From NCBI GenBank assembly GCA_947164985.1, contig CAMUYI010000005.1, forward strand, positions 62,001 through 126,000: 64,000 bases of DNA, written 5' to 3'. This DNA comes from an uncultured Bacteroidales bacterium. GTDB lineage: Bacteria > Bacteroidota > Bacteroidia > Bacteroidales > Paludibacteraceae. The notes under the pieces were generated by a model. It had not been told where the DNA came from. It did not search any database and was given only the letters and a program-made list of their open reading frames with translations. This document shows positions 1 through 8,131 of this stretch, piece by piece. How positions within the stretch are numbered: position 1 is the first letter of the stretch; every line of letters starts with the position of its first letter. Both the position numbers and the translations under genes were made by a program.

Positions 1-207
1 GGTATCTATGCGTATCGCGCAGACGTGCTGGCGAAGATCACGCAGTTACCGCAGAGTCCGCTGGAGATCGCGGAGCGGTTGGAACAGTTGCGATGGTTGG
101 AAAACGGGTATAAGATCCGCGTGGGCGTGACTGAGACGCAGACGATCGGTATTGATACACCGGAGGATTTAACTTGTGCCATAGAATGGTACAAGTATAA
201 TGGTTGA
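1..207 (+). CDS. kdsB: CMP-KDO synthetase (3-deoxy-manno-octulosonate cytidylyltransferase), C-terminal part
   Basis: This is the last 68 codons of a gene that begins before the window. The residues contain the family's C-terminal signature [16 protein letters not shown] followed by IGIDTPEDL, which is highly conserved in KdsB. The enzyme activates KDO with CTP in the cytoplasm for lipopolysaccharide inner-core synthesis. The TGA stop lies inside a 7-bp tandem array (203-230) that leads into deoD on the same strand. Assignment is firm; the start cannot be seen. Confidence 0.93.
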   Translation, partial: GIYAYRADVLAKITQLPQSPLEIAERLEQLRWLENGYKIRVGVTETQTIGIDTPEDLTCAIEWYKYNG

Positions 208-230
208 AAGTTGAAAGTTTAAAGTTGAAA
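203..230 (+). repeat. 7-bp tandem array at the kdsB stop codon
   Basis: Four units of GTTGAAA (one GTTTAAA) in exact 7-bp phase. The kdsB TGA stop at 205-207 is the TGA of the first unit. The array fills most of the gap before deoD. Confidence 0.85.
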
Positions 231-263
231 GAATATAATAACCTTTTAAAAAACACACAAATT

Positions 264-986
264 ATGAGTAAAGAACAATGTCCGACTCCGCATATTGGTG
301 CGCAGTATGGAGAGATTGCAAAGACAATGATCATGGCGGGAGATCCGCTACGTGCTAAACTGATGGCAGATCGTTATTTGGAGAATCCTGTTCAGGTGAA
401 TAATGTACGTGGCATGTTAGCCTTCACGGGTACGTACAAAGGTAAAAAAGTGACTGTAATGGGTCATGGTATGGGTATCCCGTCGATCGGTATCTACACG
501 TATGAGTTGTTCAATTTCTACGATGTAGAAACGATCATTCGTGTGGGTTCGTGCGGTGCGCGTCAGATGTACGTGAACCTCGGTGACCTCGTGATTGCAC
601 AAGGAAGCTGCACCGACAGCAACTGGGATGCACAGTATAACCTGCCGGGTCGTTACTGTCCGATCGCTAACTTCGACCTCTGCCGTAAGGCCGTAGATGC
701 AGCGGAGAAACGCGGATACAAATACCATGTAGGTAATGTATTCAGCGCCGACATCTTCTACTGCGAGGACGAGCGTAAGAAGAACTGGACGAAGATGGGT
801 GTGCTGGCCGACGAGATGGAAGCTCCGTCGCTGTACATGAACGCGGCACGCGCAGGCAAGAAAGCACTGGTGATCTGCACGGTAAGCGATCATATCCTGA
901 CCGGCGAAGCGACCACCGCAGAGCAACGTCAGAACTCGTTCACGAATATGATGGACGTTGCGTTTGATATTATTGCACAAGAATGA
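264..986 (+). CDS. deoD: purine nucleoside phosphorylase DeoD
   Basis: Predicted 240-residue cytoplasmic enzyme that cleaves purine (deoxy)nucleosides with phosphate to base and (deoxy)ribose-1-phosphate in purine salvage. The sequence begins MSKEQCPTPHIGA and contains the AGDPLRAK phosphate-binding segment, RVGSCGA, the ADEMEAPSLY nucleoside-binding segment and the SDH motif holding the catalytic aspartate. An upstream TTG at 204 would add 20 residues that are only translated repeat sequence, so the ATG at 264 is preferred; it gives the normal family length of 235-240. The stop overlaps the next gene's start by 4 nt (ATGA), suggesting translational coupling. Confidence 0.95.
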   Translation: MSKEQCPTPHIGAQYGEIAKTMIMAGDPLRAKLMADRYLENPVQVNNVRGMLAFTGTYKGKKVTVMGHGMGIPSIGIYTYELFNFYDVETIIRVGSCGARQMYVNLGDLVIAQGSCTDSNWDAQYNLPGRYCPIANFDLCRKAVDAAEKRGYKYHVGNVFSADIFYCEDERKKNWTKMGVLADEMEAPSLYMNAARAGKKALVICTVSDHILTGEATTAEQRQNSFTNMMDVAFDIIAQE

Positions 987-1738
987 AAAAACAATTTTTG
1001 ATTTTGGTATTAGCCCTTCTGCCCCTGAGTCTGATGGCTCGGGAGCAGGAGGATGCTGGTACATGGTCGGAAAAGGAGACGAAGCACTCGTCCGGTGTTT
1101 TCACCGGGTTTAGTGGCGGAATGATGCTGCATGGCGGGTACTTGTTTGCCAGCGATCCGACGAAAGTATTCAGTAATAACGGTCTGGGTAGTATTGACTA
1201 TGTCAAAGGTCTGCCGAAAGACGGAGTTTGTTACGGTTTAGGTGGCTCACTTCGCGCGCATCTGCTCAACTTTATCCATGTAGGCGCCGAAGGTTTTGTG
1301 AGCACGATGCCGCTGATGAAGACGGGTTCGAATGTTCGTACCGGTTGGGGCGGCGCATTCTGCGACGTGTACTGCAATTGGAAAAAAGTACGTCCGATGG
1401 TAGGTCTGACGATCGGCGGCGGCGCGATGAAGCGTCTGTATGTACCGGAGAATGATCCGACCACCGTACCCACAGCCACCGACACCATAACGACCACGGT
1501 GTATAACTCGTCTTATGTGCAGACGCCGTTCTTCTTCCTGGACCCGTATGTAGGCGTGGAGATCACCCTCACCAGACATATGGCCTTACTCATTCGCATT
1601 GATTATATGTTACCGTTTAATATCAACAATCAGGGTCTTTCAGAGGCCGGTAAGATTGTTAAATGGGATAATTTTGTCACCCCTTCCGGACCGCGATTGT
1701 ATGTGGGTGTGATGTTCGGAAAGTTTAAGAAAGATTAA
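983..1738 (+). CDS. putative outer membrane beta-barrel protein
   Basis: A 251-residue protein with a clear signal peptide (MKKQFLILVLALLPLSLMA, cut near residue 20). The rest alternates aromatic and small residues in amphipathic strands and ends in a strand (LYVGVMFGKF), as expected of a small Bacteroidota outer membrane barrel. No enzymatic motif is visible. It overlaps deoD by 4 nt and is followed on the same strand by yidC, so the three may be co-transcribed. The stop codon TAA is the first unit of a 7-bp array. Function unknown. Confidence 0.7.
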   Translation: MKKQFLILVLALLPLSLMAREQEDAGTWSEKETKHSSGVFTGFSGGMMLHGGYLFASDPTKVFSNNGLGSIDYVKGLPKDGVCYGLGGSLRAHLLNFIHVGAEGFVSTMPLMKTGSNVRTGWGGAFCDVYCNWKKVRPMVGLTIGGGAMKRLYVPENDPTTVPTATDTITTTVYNSSYVQTPFFFLDPYVGVEITLTRHMALLIRIDYMLPFNINNQGLSEAGKIVKWDNFVTPSGPRLYVGVMFGKFKKD

Positions 1739-1780
1739 AGATTAAAGATTGAAGATTGAAGATTGTAGATTGAAGATTTA
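1732..1780 (+). repeat. 7-bp tandem array between the outer membrane protein gene and yidC
   Basis: Seven consecutive 7-bp units of the form AGATT(A/G/T)(A/T). The upstream gene's TAA (1736-1738) is in the first unit. The array ends 13 nt before the yidC ATG. Confidence 0.9.
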
Positions 1781-1793
1781 AAATAAATAGATA

Positions 1794-3650
1794 ATGGATA
1801 AAAACACTTGGATCGGCTTTTTATTGATAGCCGCAATTATCGTTGGATTCACGATGCTGAACCGTCCGTCGAAGGAGGAGTTAGCAGAGCGCCAACGTGT
1901 ACATGATTCGATTGCCCTGGTTCGTATGGCCGAGGCGGAGGCACAACGTATCTCTGACTCGCTGCAGTTCGTAGCGGGTGGAGAGGCAGCCGTTGTTGAA
2001 CCGGAGGTAGTAGTGCCGGAAGAGAAATGGGTAACCCTGGAGAACGAGCATCTGCGTCTGACGCTTTCCACGCACGGAGGTGCGATACAACGCGCTGAGT
2101 TACTGGAGTATCACGCGAGCAACGACACGGTTAATCCGCTTTGCCTGTTCCGCGCCGACGAGTCGTCATTCGGCGTGACGCTTATCACGATCAACAACCG
2201 CATCCTGCATACCTCGCAGTTGTATTTCGAACCCGTTGCATGCGATGCACCGAACAAAGCGATCATGCGTCTGCCGGGTAGCAGCGAAGATGCCTGGTTG
2301 GATTTCGTGTATGAGTTGTCAGACAACTACATGGTTTCTTTCAAGATCGCTCCGCATAACATGCAGAAGGAGTTGGCGCAGAATGTCAATTCGCTGGAGC
2401 TCCAATGGCGTCAGTTGATTCCGCAGCAGGAACAGGGACGTAAGTTCGAGGAGCGCTATGCCCAGTTGCAATATATGCTGGTAGGCGGCGATATGGAGAA
2501 ATTGAGCGAGAGCAAGGACGATGATGCGAAGGAGTCGGCGCGTGTGAAATGGATCGGTTATAAGGATCAGTTCTTCTCGACGGTCCTGATCGCGGACGAG
2601 GCGTTCAGTTCATCGCAGTTCAAATCGACGATGCAGGGTAAGCATTCGGGTTATATCAAAGAGTACGAGACGCATACCTCGGTGCCGTTTGACCTGACAG
2701 GCAGAAACCAGACGGGATTCCGTCTGTACTGCGGTCCGAATCACTACCATACGCTGAAAGCGTACGATGAGGGCGTAGAGAAAGAAGATCGGCTGTATCT
2801 GAATAAGTTGGTTCCGCTGGGCTGGAAGATTGTGAGCTGGATCAATACGGCCTTGGTGATCCCGATGTTTGATCTATTCACCAGTTGGGGTTTGCATATC
2901 GGTATTGTGATTCTGCTGATGACGATTGTGATCAAATTGATCATTCTGCCGTTCGTGTTTGTGAGCTACAAATCGAGCGCTAAGATGCGTGTGCTGAAGC
3001 CGCAGATCGATGCTATCAACGAGAAATATCCGGCGGATAAGATGCAGGAACGTCAACAGGCGACGATGCAGTTGTATCAACAAGCGGGTGTGAGTCCGAT
3101 GAGCGGCTGTCTGCCCATGCTGTTCCAATTCCCGGTATTGATGGCTATGTTCTGGTTTTTACCAACGGCTATCGAGTTACGTGGTAAGTCCTTACTTTGG
3201 GCAGACGACCTGTCAACCTATGATGCCGTCTTCCATTGGAGCTTTAATATTCCGCTGTTAGGCGATCACCTGAGTTTGTTCTGCCTCTTGATGACCGTAT
3301 GTAACATCGCGTACACGTATATCACGATGCAGTCGCAGGCAACGGATCCGAATATGAAAGCGATGAAGTACATGATGTACGCAATGCCGCTAATGTTCCT
3401 CTTTATCTTCAACGACTACGCAGCGGGTCTGAGTTATTACTACCTCGTATCGCTATTCATTACTATCCTTCAGACGATGATCTTCCGCTGGTCGCTGGAC
3501 GACGAGAAGATGCTGCGCGAGATGGAAGAGAACAAAAAGAAAAAAGCCGGCAAACCTAAGTCCGGCTTTATGGAGCGTTTAGAAAAAATGCAACGCGATC
3601 AACAACGATTAGCACGCGAGAACGCTAAGGCGGCTAGTAAGCGTCGCTAA
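1794..3650 (+). CDS. yidC: membrane protein insertase YidC
   Basis: A 618-residue inner membrane insertase, the usual length for the Bacteroidota form. An N-terminal membrane anchor (about residues 5-22, WIGFLLIAAIIVGF) is followed by a large periplasmic beta domain (about 60-340). The conserved 60KD_IMP core (about 360-575) has hydrophobic segments LHIGIVILLMTIVIKLIILP, GCLPMLFQFPVLMAMFWF and MPLMFLFIF, and a basic cytoplasmic tail rich in Lys/Arg follows. It inserts and folds membrane proteins with or without SecYEG. The start ATG is preceded by an A-rich region. Its 3' end overlaps a convergent ORF by 42 nt. Confidence 0.97.
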   Translation: MDKNTWIGFLLIAAIIVGFTMLNRPSKEELAERQRVHDSIALVRMAEAEAQRISDSLQFVAGGEAAVVEPEVVVPEEKWVTLENEHLRLTLSTHGGAIQRAELLEYHASNDTVNPLCLFRADESSFGVTLITINNRILHTSQLYFEPVACDAPNKAIMRLPGSSEDAWLDFVYELSDNYMVSFKIAPHNMQKELAQNVNSLELQWRQLIPQQEQGRKFEERYAQLQYMLVGGDMEKLSESKDDDAKESARVKWIGYKDQFFSTVLIADEAFSSSQFKSTMQGKHSGYIKEYETHTSVPFDLTGRNQTGFRLYCGPNHYHTLKAYDEGVEKEDRLYLNKLVPLGWKIVSWINTALVIPMFDLFTSWGLHIGIVILLMTIVIKLIILPFVFVSYKSSAKMRVLKPQIDAINEKYPADKMQERQQATMQLYQQAGVSPMSGCLPMLFQFPVLMAMFWFLPTAIELRGKSLLWADDLSTYDAVFHWSFNIPLLGDHLSLFCLLMTVCNIAYTYITMQSQATDPNMKAMKYMMYAMPLMFLFIFNDYAAGLSYYYLVSLFITILQTMIFRWSLDDEKMLREMEENKKKKAGKPKSGFMERLEKMQRDQQRLARENAKAASKRR

Positions 3651-4106
3651 CTCATTATCCACCAGTTCTTCTCCGGCGGGAGAGAGCGTGACTCCGTCTT
3701 GGTTCAGCAACTGCTGATAGTGGTTGCTGGCCAACATGGGAGAGGTGATATCAACGATATGCACACATTGCAGGGCAGCGAGGCGGAAGAGCGCCAGGTT
3801 GTAGAGTGCATGAATATTGCGCAAACGGTCGGTCGTACCGCCTAACCAATAGAGGATGTTCTTACGCTCCTGCACGGACATACCGCGTGTGATGGAGGCG
3901 AAGAGACGATCGGGATCGATGATAGGCAGGCTGACCAACACGGGTTCTTGCCCACGCGCACGCGCCTGTGCGATCGTATTTATATATAATGCCTTATAGG
4001 CAACGAGATTCACTTTGGGTTCGTGATGACCACCGGGATTTGCTGCAATCGCTTGCCAGTTGTACTGCAACCCGCTTTCGGGGCGAATGATAAGAGTCTT
4101 GTCCAT
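3609..4106 (-). CDS. SGNH/GDSL-hydrolase-like protein, degenerate or truncated
   Basis: A 165-residue ORF with its own promoter-like element (4133-4140). The middle (ALYINTIAQARARGQEPVLVSLP) and the C-terminal part (YNLALFRLAALQCVHIVDIT, then DGVTLSPAGEELV) resemble the C-terminal half of SGNH hydrolases. The N-terminal GDSL nucleophile block is absent, and where the family normally has an aspartate-histidine pair in DGxH this protein reads DGVT. It is therefore probably not an active esterase, if the family assignment is right. It is convergent with yidC and its stop lies 42 nt inside yidC. Family assignment is moderate; function is unknown. Confidence 0.55.
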   Translation of the reverse strand: MDKTLIIRPESGLQYNWQAIAANPGGHHEPKVNLVAYKALYINTIAQARARGQEPVLVSLPIIDPDRLFASITRGMSVQERKNILYWLGGTTDRLRNIHALYNLALFRLAALQCVHIVDITSPMLASNHYQQLLNQDGVTLSPAGEELVDNELATLTSRLSVLAC

Positions 4107-4132
4107 AGTGTGTTATTTTTAAAAATCCGATG

Positions 4133-4140
4133 CAAAATTA
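4133..4140 (-). promoter_or_regulatory. Bacteroidota promoter -7 element for the SGNH-like ORF
   Basis: On the minus strand this reads TAATTTTG followed by C, with TTTGCACA about 20 bp further upstream as the -33 element. It lies 27 nt before the start codon. Confidence 0.6.
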
Positions 4141-4178
4141 CTGCTTTTGAGCAAGGTGTGCAAATGATTGTGATTAGG

Positions 4179-4261
4179 GACGAAAAATTGAGACGAAAAG
4201 GGTTATTTTGAAGACTAAAACGCAAATATAGGGACGAAATCCGGTAAGTTTCTATTTCGTC
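4179..4261. promoter_or_regulatory. GACGAAA direct repeats upstream of the LytTR gene, possible operator
   Basis: GACGAAAA occurs at 4179-4186 and 4192-4199 (13-bp phase). GACGAAA recurs at 4233-4239 and its inverse TTTCGTC is at 4255-4261, ending 24 nt before the LytTR start. LytTR proteins generally bind paired short direct repeats, so these are candidate autoregulatory sites. The link is inference. Confidence 0.4.
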
Positions 4262-4284
4262 ACACCATAAAAAGAGATTAAAAT

Positions 4285-5076
4285 ATGAGTAAAATTCCTT
4301 CTTCTCTGCTATCTATACCGATGCTGCTGACGCATATATTGGCATTGCCGGCATTCTTTATGGGTTTTATACTGATATACGAAAGTGAATGGATCAGCCG
4401 ATTTTTGGATACAGGTTTGGGTGTGGTATTCAATGCGCTGATGCTGACTTGCATCCTGATCGGCGTACTATGCGCTTCACGTATCCCGATGACAGCATTT
4501 AGGAGTTCGCTGCGGTTGGGTTGGTGGCAGTATGCTTTCTGGACGTTTGCCGAGATCGTCGTGTTCTCCGCTTTTGCAGCTTTGTACATGGCATTGGTGT
4601 ACGGCGATTACGGTTATTTCCCCGCATTAGGAGTATGCATGCGTATGTCATTGGCGACACTACTCTACCCTTACATCGTTTTTGCGTTGCTCTTTGCATT
4701 GGTGCAACCGGATGAAGAGGAAGCGTCAGAAGAAGATCTGGTGCGTTTTGCCGACAGTACGGGACGATTGAAATTGGTGATCGCCCACGATGTGATCTTG
4801 TATATCGAGGCACAGGAGAACTATATCTCGATTCATTATATGGAAGGCGAGAAGATGAAGGAATATTCGTTACGGCAGTCGATGCGCGGAATAGAGGACA
4901 TGATGGACAAGCACGGTATTATCCGTTGCCAACGCTCGTATTTCGTTAACCCGCGTCATGTGACGGTACTGCGCCGCGACAAGGAGGGCTTCATTCAAGC
5001 CGAGTTGGATGTAACGAGCAGTAAGCCGGTACCTGTATCTCCGAAATACTACGAGCAACTTAGCAAGTTGCTATAA
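4285..5076 (+). CDS. membrane-anchored LytTR-family transcriptional regulator
   Basis: A 263-residue protein. The N-terminal half has four hydrophobic segments (about residues 10-30, 42-64, 80-102, 115-140) that should anchor it in the inner membrane. After an acidic linker (DEEEASEEDL), residues 155-263 form a LytTR DNA-binding domain: a DVILYIEAQENYISIHY strand region, YSLRQSMRGIE, and IIRCQRSYFVNPRHV near the end. There is no response-regulator receiver domain, so any signal must come through the membrane part or a partner. Direct repeats at 4179-4261 may be its operator. Target genes unknown. Confidence 0.88.
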   Translation: MSKIPSSLLSIPMLLTHILALPAFFMGFILIYESEWISRFLDTGLGVVFNALMLTCILIGVLCASRIPMTAFRSSLRLGWWQYAFWTFAEIVVFSAFAALYMALVYGDYGYFPALGVCMRMSLATLLYPYIVFALLFALVQPDEEEASEEDLVRFADSTGRLKLVIAHDVILYIEAQENYISIHYMEGEKMKEYSLRQSMRGIEDMMDKHGIIRCQRSYFVNPRHVTVLRRDKEGFIQAELDVTSSKPVPVSPKYYEQLSKLL

Positions 5077-5085
5077 AGAGTGAAA

Positions 5086-5109
5086 GAATTAACGAGTTAA
5101 CGAATTAAC
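5086..5109. repeat. 8-bp tandem array at the rlmN stop codon
   Basis: Three 8-bp units GAATTAAC / GAGTTAAC / GAATTAAC. The rlmN TAA (complement of 5089-5091) and its last residues VNSLTR are encoded within the array. Confidence 0.75.
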
Positions 5110-6114
5110 GAGCATGCCGCAAGCGGCAAGGATATCTTCGCCACGGGAACGACGAATGGTCGTAGTGATGCCATTCTCGGTTAAGTAATCCCGAAACCAC
5201 TCCATTTGCTTTTCATTAGAAGCAGGAAAATCGCGATCTACACCTTCGTGGAAGCGAATCAGATTCACACGGCTGTTCAAGCCTTTGAGCAGTCGTTTTA
5301 TTTCTTTGGCATGGCGCGGTGTATCGTTCTGTCCCGCCCAGCAGATATACTCAAAGCTGACGCGACGTTGGTGCGACCAATCGTACTGCTTGAGGAGAGC
5401 GATGACTTGGGTGATGGACATCATTTTCTCTGCCGGCATGATCAGCGCTCGTTCGGAAGCAAAGGGATTATGCATGGAAATGGCCAAATGACACTCGCTC
5501 TCATCGAGGAAGCGTTTCATAGCCGGAATGCCAACCGTAGAGACGGTGATTCGTTTGGGTGACCAAGCACAGCCATAGTCGGCGGTCATGATTTCGAGTG
5601 AACGCAGGACATTATCGATATTATCCATGGGTTCTCCTTCGCCCATATAGACCAGATTGGTAATTGGTGATTGGTGATTGGTGATTGCTAATTGATCTAT
5701 TTCAAAAATCTGGTTGAGGATATCGGCAGCGGAGAGATGACCATGAAAACCGAGCGTGCCGGTCATGCAGAAACGGCATCCCATCTTACAGCCGGCTTGG
5801 GTGGAGACGCAAAGCGTAGCACGGTCATCTTCCGGAATATAAACCGATTCAACGAATTGCTCGCCTACGGCGAAGAGGTACTTATGTGTACCATCGGCAC
5901 TGACGGCTTCGCGGACGGGGGCATGACGTCCGACGGAATAACGGGTTTTGAGGGCTTCGCGACCTTTGAGGGAGATATTGGTCATCTCATCGAAGGAGGA
6001 AACCCGCCGAACATAGAGCCATTCAGCGAGTTGTTTTCCTGCGAACTTCTGCAAGCCCACGCTAAGCGCAACCTCTTGCAGTTCGGACAATGTTTTTCCC
6101 AATAAAATCTCCAT
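5089..6114 (-). CDS. rlmN: dual-specificity 23S rRNA A2503 / tRNA A37 methyltransferase RlmN
   Basis: A 341-residue radical-SAM methyltransferase that makes 2-methyladenosine in 23S rRNA and certain tRNAs. The iron-sulfur motif CKMGCRFC is near residue 110. MGEGEPMDN, RITVSTVGI and the C-terminal RRSRGEDILAACGML region with its conserved cysteine are all present. Odd feature: about 14 residues (AITNHQSPITN and flanks, around 140-153) are encoded by a 7-bp tandem array lying between NQIFEID and LVYMGEGEP, where the family has only a short loop. The C-terminal residues also come from an array. The start ATG abuts the mscS stop codon. Confidence 0.97.
   Translation of the reverse strand: MEILLGKTLSELQEVALSVGLQKFAGKQLAEWLYVRRVSSFDEMTNISLKGREALKTRYSVGRHAPVREAVSADGTHKYLFAVGEQFVESVYIPEDDRATLCVSTQAGCKMGCRFCMTGTLGFHGHLSAADILNQIFEIDQLAITNHQSPITNLVYMGEGEPMDNIDNVLRSLEIMTADYGCAWSPKRITVSTVGIPAMKRFLDESECHLAISMHNPFASERALIMPAEKMMSITQVIALLKQYDWSHQRRVSFEYICWAGQNDTPRHAKEIKRLLKGLNSRVNLIRFHEGVDRDFPASNEKQMEWFRDYLTENGITTTIRRSRGEDILAACGMLVNSLTR
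5656..5697 (-). repeat. 7-bp tandem array inside rlmN
   Basis: Six 7-bp units; on the plus strand ATTGGTA, three ATTGGTG, ATTGCTA, ATTGATC. In the coding direction the unit is CACCAAT, free of stop codons. It totals 42 bp, 14 codons, so the frame is kept. Confidence 0.9.
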
Positions 6115-7125
6115 TTACGAGTTCAGCATCGTGACATCGACATGGGGGTATGCGAAGGTGAAGCCTTGCGGCGGGAGTTCGGTATAGAACCGCTCCTGGA
6201 GCGCAAAGAAGACATCCCAGTAATCATTGGCTTTGACCCACGCGCGCACCACAAAGGTAATGTCATTCTCATTGAGCGACTTGAGCGCCACAAAGGGTTC
6301 GGGTATCGCATCCATGCGGTAGTTGACCGTAGATAGTTGGAAAGCGGATATATTGAGGTCCTTATAGAGTTTGTCCATATCGGTATCGGCCTGCAGGACA
6401 CGCGGATCGGTATCGAGAATGGTTCGTATCGCTTTCTTGCAAGCCGCCGCATCGACGCCGTAGGACACGCTAACGAGCCACTCGACACGACGTAAGGGAC
6501 GACCGTTATAGTTATTGATCGTTCCGTTGGAGAGAGCACCGTTGGGAAGGATAACCACGCGGTTATCAACCGTCAGTATCTTCGTTGCGGTGATATTAAC
6601 CTCGATGACTTTTCCCGAAGCACCTTGCGCCTCAATGAAATCGCCTGCTTTGAAAGGCTTGAAGGCGAGTAACATGATACCTCCTGCGAAGTTCTGCACG
6701 GTACCGGATAGCGCCATACCGATCGCCATACCTCCGGCCGCCAAGAGTGCAGCCAACGAAGTGGTATTCACCCCTAAGGTACTCACGGTAATGACCACCA
6801 GCAGTACGGTTAAGGAGATCGAGACAAACGACGAGACGAAAGAGGCGATAGTCGGTTCCGTCTTCCGCTTCTCAAAGACTCTGGCGAGGATATTCTTCAC
6901 CCACCGGATGAGAAGCATTCCGACGATGAAGAGCACGAGAGCGGCTAACACTTTGATGCCAAACTGCAGCATGGACTCGCCGACCTCCTGCCAGAAGGTA
7001 TGCGGGTCATTCTTGGCGGTCTCAATCATCATACGTGCTCCTGCACGGATGGAATCGCGTTTGGCTTCAATCTGCTCAGGCGTCGGGGCAGTAGCCTGAA
7101 GGAGAATCAATGATAAGGGATTCAT
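6115..7125 (-). CDS. mscS: small-conductance mechanosensitive channel, MscS family
   Basis: A 336-residue inner membrane protein. An amphipathic N-terminal part (about 1-50) is followed by TM segments near 55-75 and 95-120 and the pore helix region ALLAAGGMAIGMALSGTVQNFAGGI (split here by its Gly/Ala pattern, about 130-155). The MscS beta domain follows (FIEAQGASGKVIEVNITATKI, VILPNGALSNGTINNY) and then the C-terminal domain. It would open under membrane tension to relieve osmotic stress. It is packed between a DUF4293 gene (1 nt gap) and rlmN (0 nt), indicating one operon. Confidence 0.93.
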   Translation of the reverse strand: MNPLSLILLQATAPTPEQIEAKRDSIRAGARMMIETAKNDPHTFWQEVGESMLQFGIKVLAALVLFIVGMLLIRWVKNILARVFEKRKTEPTIASFVSSFVSISLTVLLVVITVSTLGVNTTSLAALLAAGGMAIGMALSGTVQNFAGGIMLLAFKPFKAGDFIEAQGASGKVIEVNITATKILTVDNRVVILPNGALSNGTINNYNGRPLRRVEWLVSVSYGVDAAACKKAIRTILDTDPRVLQADTDMDKLYKDLNISAFQLSTVNYRMDAIPEPFVALKSLNENDITFVVRAWVKANDYWDVFFALQERFYTELPPQGFTFAYPHVDVTMLNS

Positions 7126-7126
7126 A

Positions 7127-7579
7127 TTATCTTATTCTATCAGCCGCGCGAACGAGTGCTTCATCCTTAAGGATGCGCCGCGTAGCCATGAGGGTTAACA
7201 CAAAACAAACGAGCGGGAACGAAGCCCATGGAAGAATATGCCAATCCACTCCTAACGCCAGTTTTGCCTGCCAGATATAAATGGCGAGCACGCCGTAGTA
7301 ACCAAGGCAGAGCATGACGGTGAAGATATTGAGGCGGGCTTGCAGGATGCGTTTGCGATACAAAAAGATGTCGATGAGCGCGAGCAAGGGGATCAGAATG
7401 GTCGTGACGAGTAAGCCCCATACACCTTGGATGGGTGCACCGCCCAAAGCAGAGAGTTCGTATACTTGCAGTTCCGCCGCATCTTCGGGTGTAACCAGTT
7501 GCACAACAGGCAGCCAAATGAGGGCGATGCCTAAGGCTACGACAGCCAATAAATAAAGGGTTTGGATTCTCTGAATCAT
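7127..7579 (-). CDS. DUF4293 family membrane protein
   Basis: A 150-residue protein beginning MIQRIQTLYLLAVVALGIAL, the typical opening of the Bacteroidota-specific DUF4293 family. Four hydrophobic segments are visible (about 5-25, 50-70, 82-102, 112-132) with a basic C-terminus. The family has no established function. It is 1 nt upstream of mscS on the same strand. Confidence 0.85.
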   Translation of the reverse strand: MIQRIQTLYLLAVVALGIALIWLPVVQLVTPEDAAELQVYELSALGGAPIQGVWGLLVTTILIPLLALIDIFLYRKRILQARLNIFTVMLCLGYYGVLAIYIWQAKLALGVDWHILPWASFPLVCFVLTLMATRRILKDEALVRAADRIR

Positions 7580-7586
7580 AAGAAAG

Positions 7587-7617
7587 TTTTCAGTTTCAGT
7601 GTTCAGTATTCAGTTTT
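7587..7617 (-). repeat. 7-bp tandem array at the acyltransferase stop codon
   Basis: In the coding direction the unit is ACTGAAt or ACTGAAc repeated about four times. The acyltransferase stop TGA (complement of 7610-7612) is part of the first unit. The array fills the gap to the DUF4293 gene. Confidence 0.8.
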
Positions 7618-8131
7618 TTTGAGCTTCTTCGAGGGAGGCACATTTGTCTCCGTGGGCGTTGACCCAGCCGATTTGGCGGGCAGGATTGCCGACCATGAGG
7701 GCGTAGGCAGGTACATCTTTAGTAACGACCGAGCCGGCGCCGATGAGGCAGTACTCACCGAGGGTATGACCGCAAACGATGGTTGCGTTCGCGCCTACCG
7801 ATGCGCCGCGTTTGATGATGGTAGGTTTATATTCATCTTTGCGCGAGACAGCTGCACGCGGGTTGATCACATTGGTGAAGACCATGGACGGGCCCAGGAA
7901 CACATCGTCCTCGCAACGGACTCCGGTATAGACGGAGACATTATTCTGGATCTTACAGTTACGTCCCAGCACTACGTCCGGCGAGATGACTACGTTCTGA
8001 CCGATGTTACAGTTCTCGCCTATGATGCAGTCCTTCATGATATGACTGAAATGCCAGATTTTCGTGCCTTTTCCTATTTGGCAGCCCTCGTCCACATACG
8101 ACGATTCGTGAACAAAATAATCTTTTTCCAT
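7610..8131 (-). CDS. hexapeptide-repeat N-acetyltransferase (WbpD/WlbB-like)
   Basis: A 173-residue left-handed beta-helix acyltransferase. The sequence is a run of hexapeptide turns ([42 protein letters not shown]), then [45 protein letters not shown]. This matches UDP-2-acetamido-3-amino-2,3-dideoxy-glucuronate N-acetyltransferases used for O-antigen or surface-glycan sugars; the exact sugar is not proven. Its start overlaps the rseP stop by 1 nt (TAATG). Confidence 0.85.
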   Translation of the reverse strand: MEKDYFVHESSYVDEGCQIGKGTKIWHFSHIMKDCIIGENCNIGQNVVISPDVVLGRNCKIQNNVSVYTGVRCEDDVFLGPSMVFTNVINPRAAVSRKDEYKPTIIKRGASVGANATIVCGHTLGEYCLIGAGSVVTKDVPAYALMVGNPARQIGWVNAHGDKCASLEEAQKN

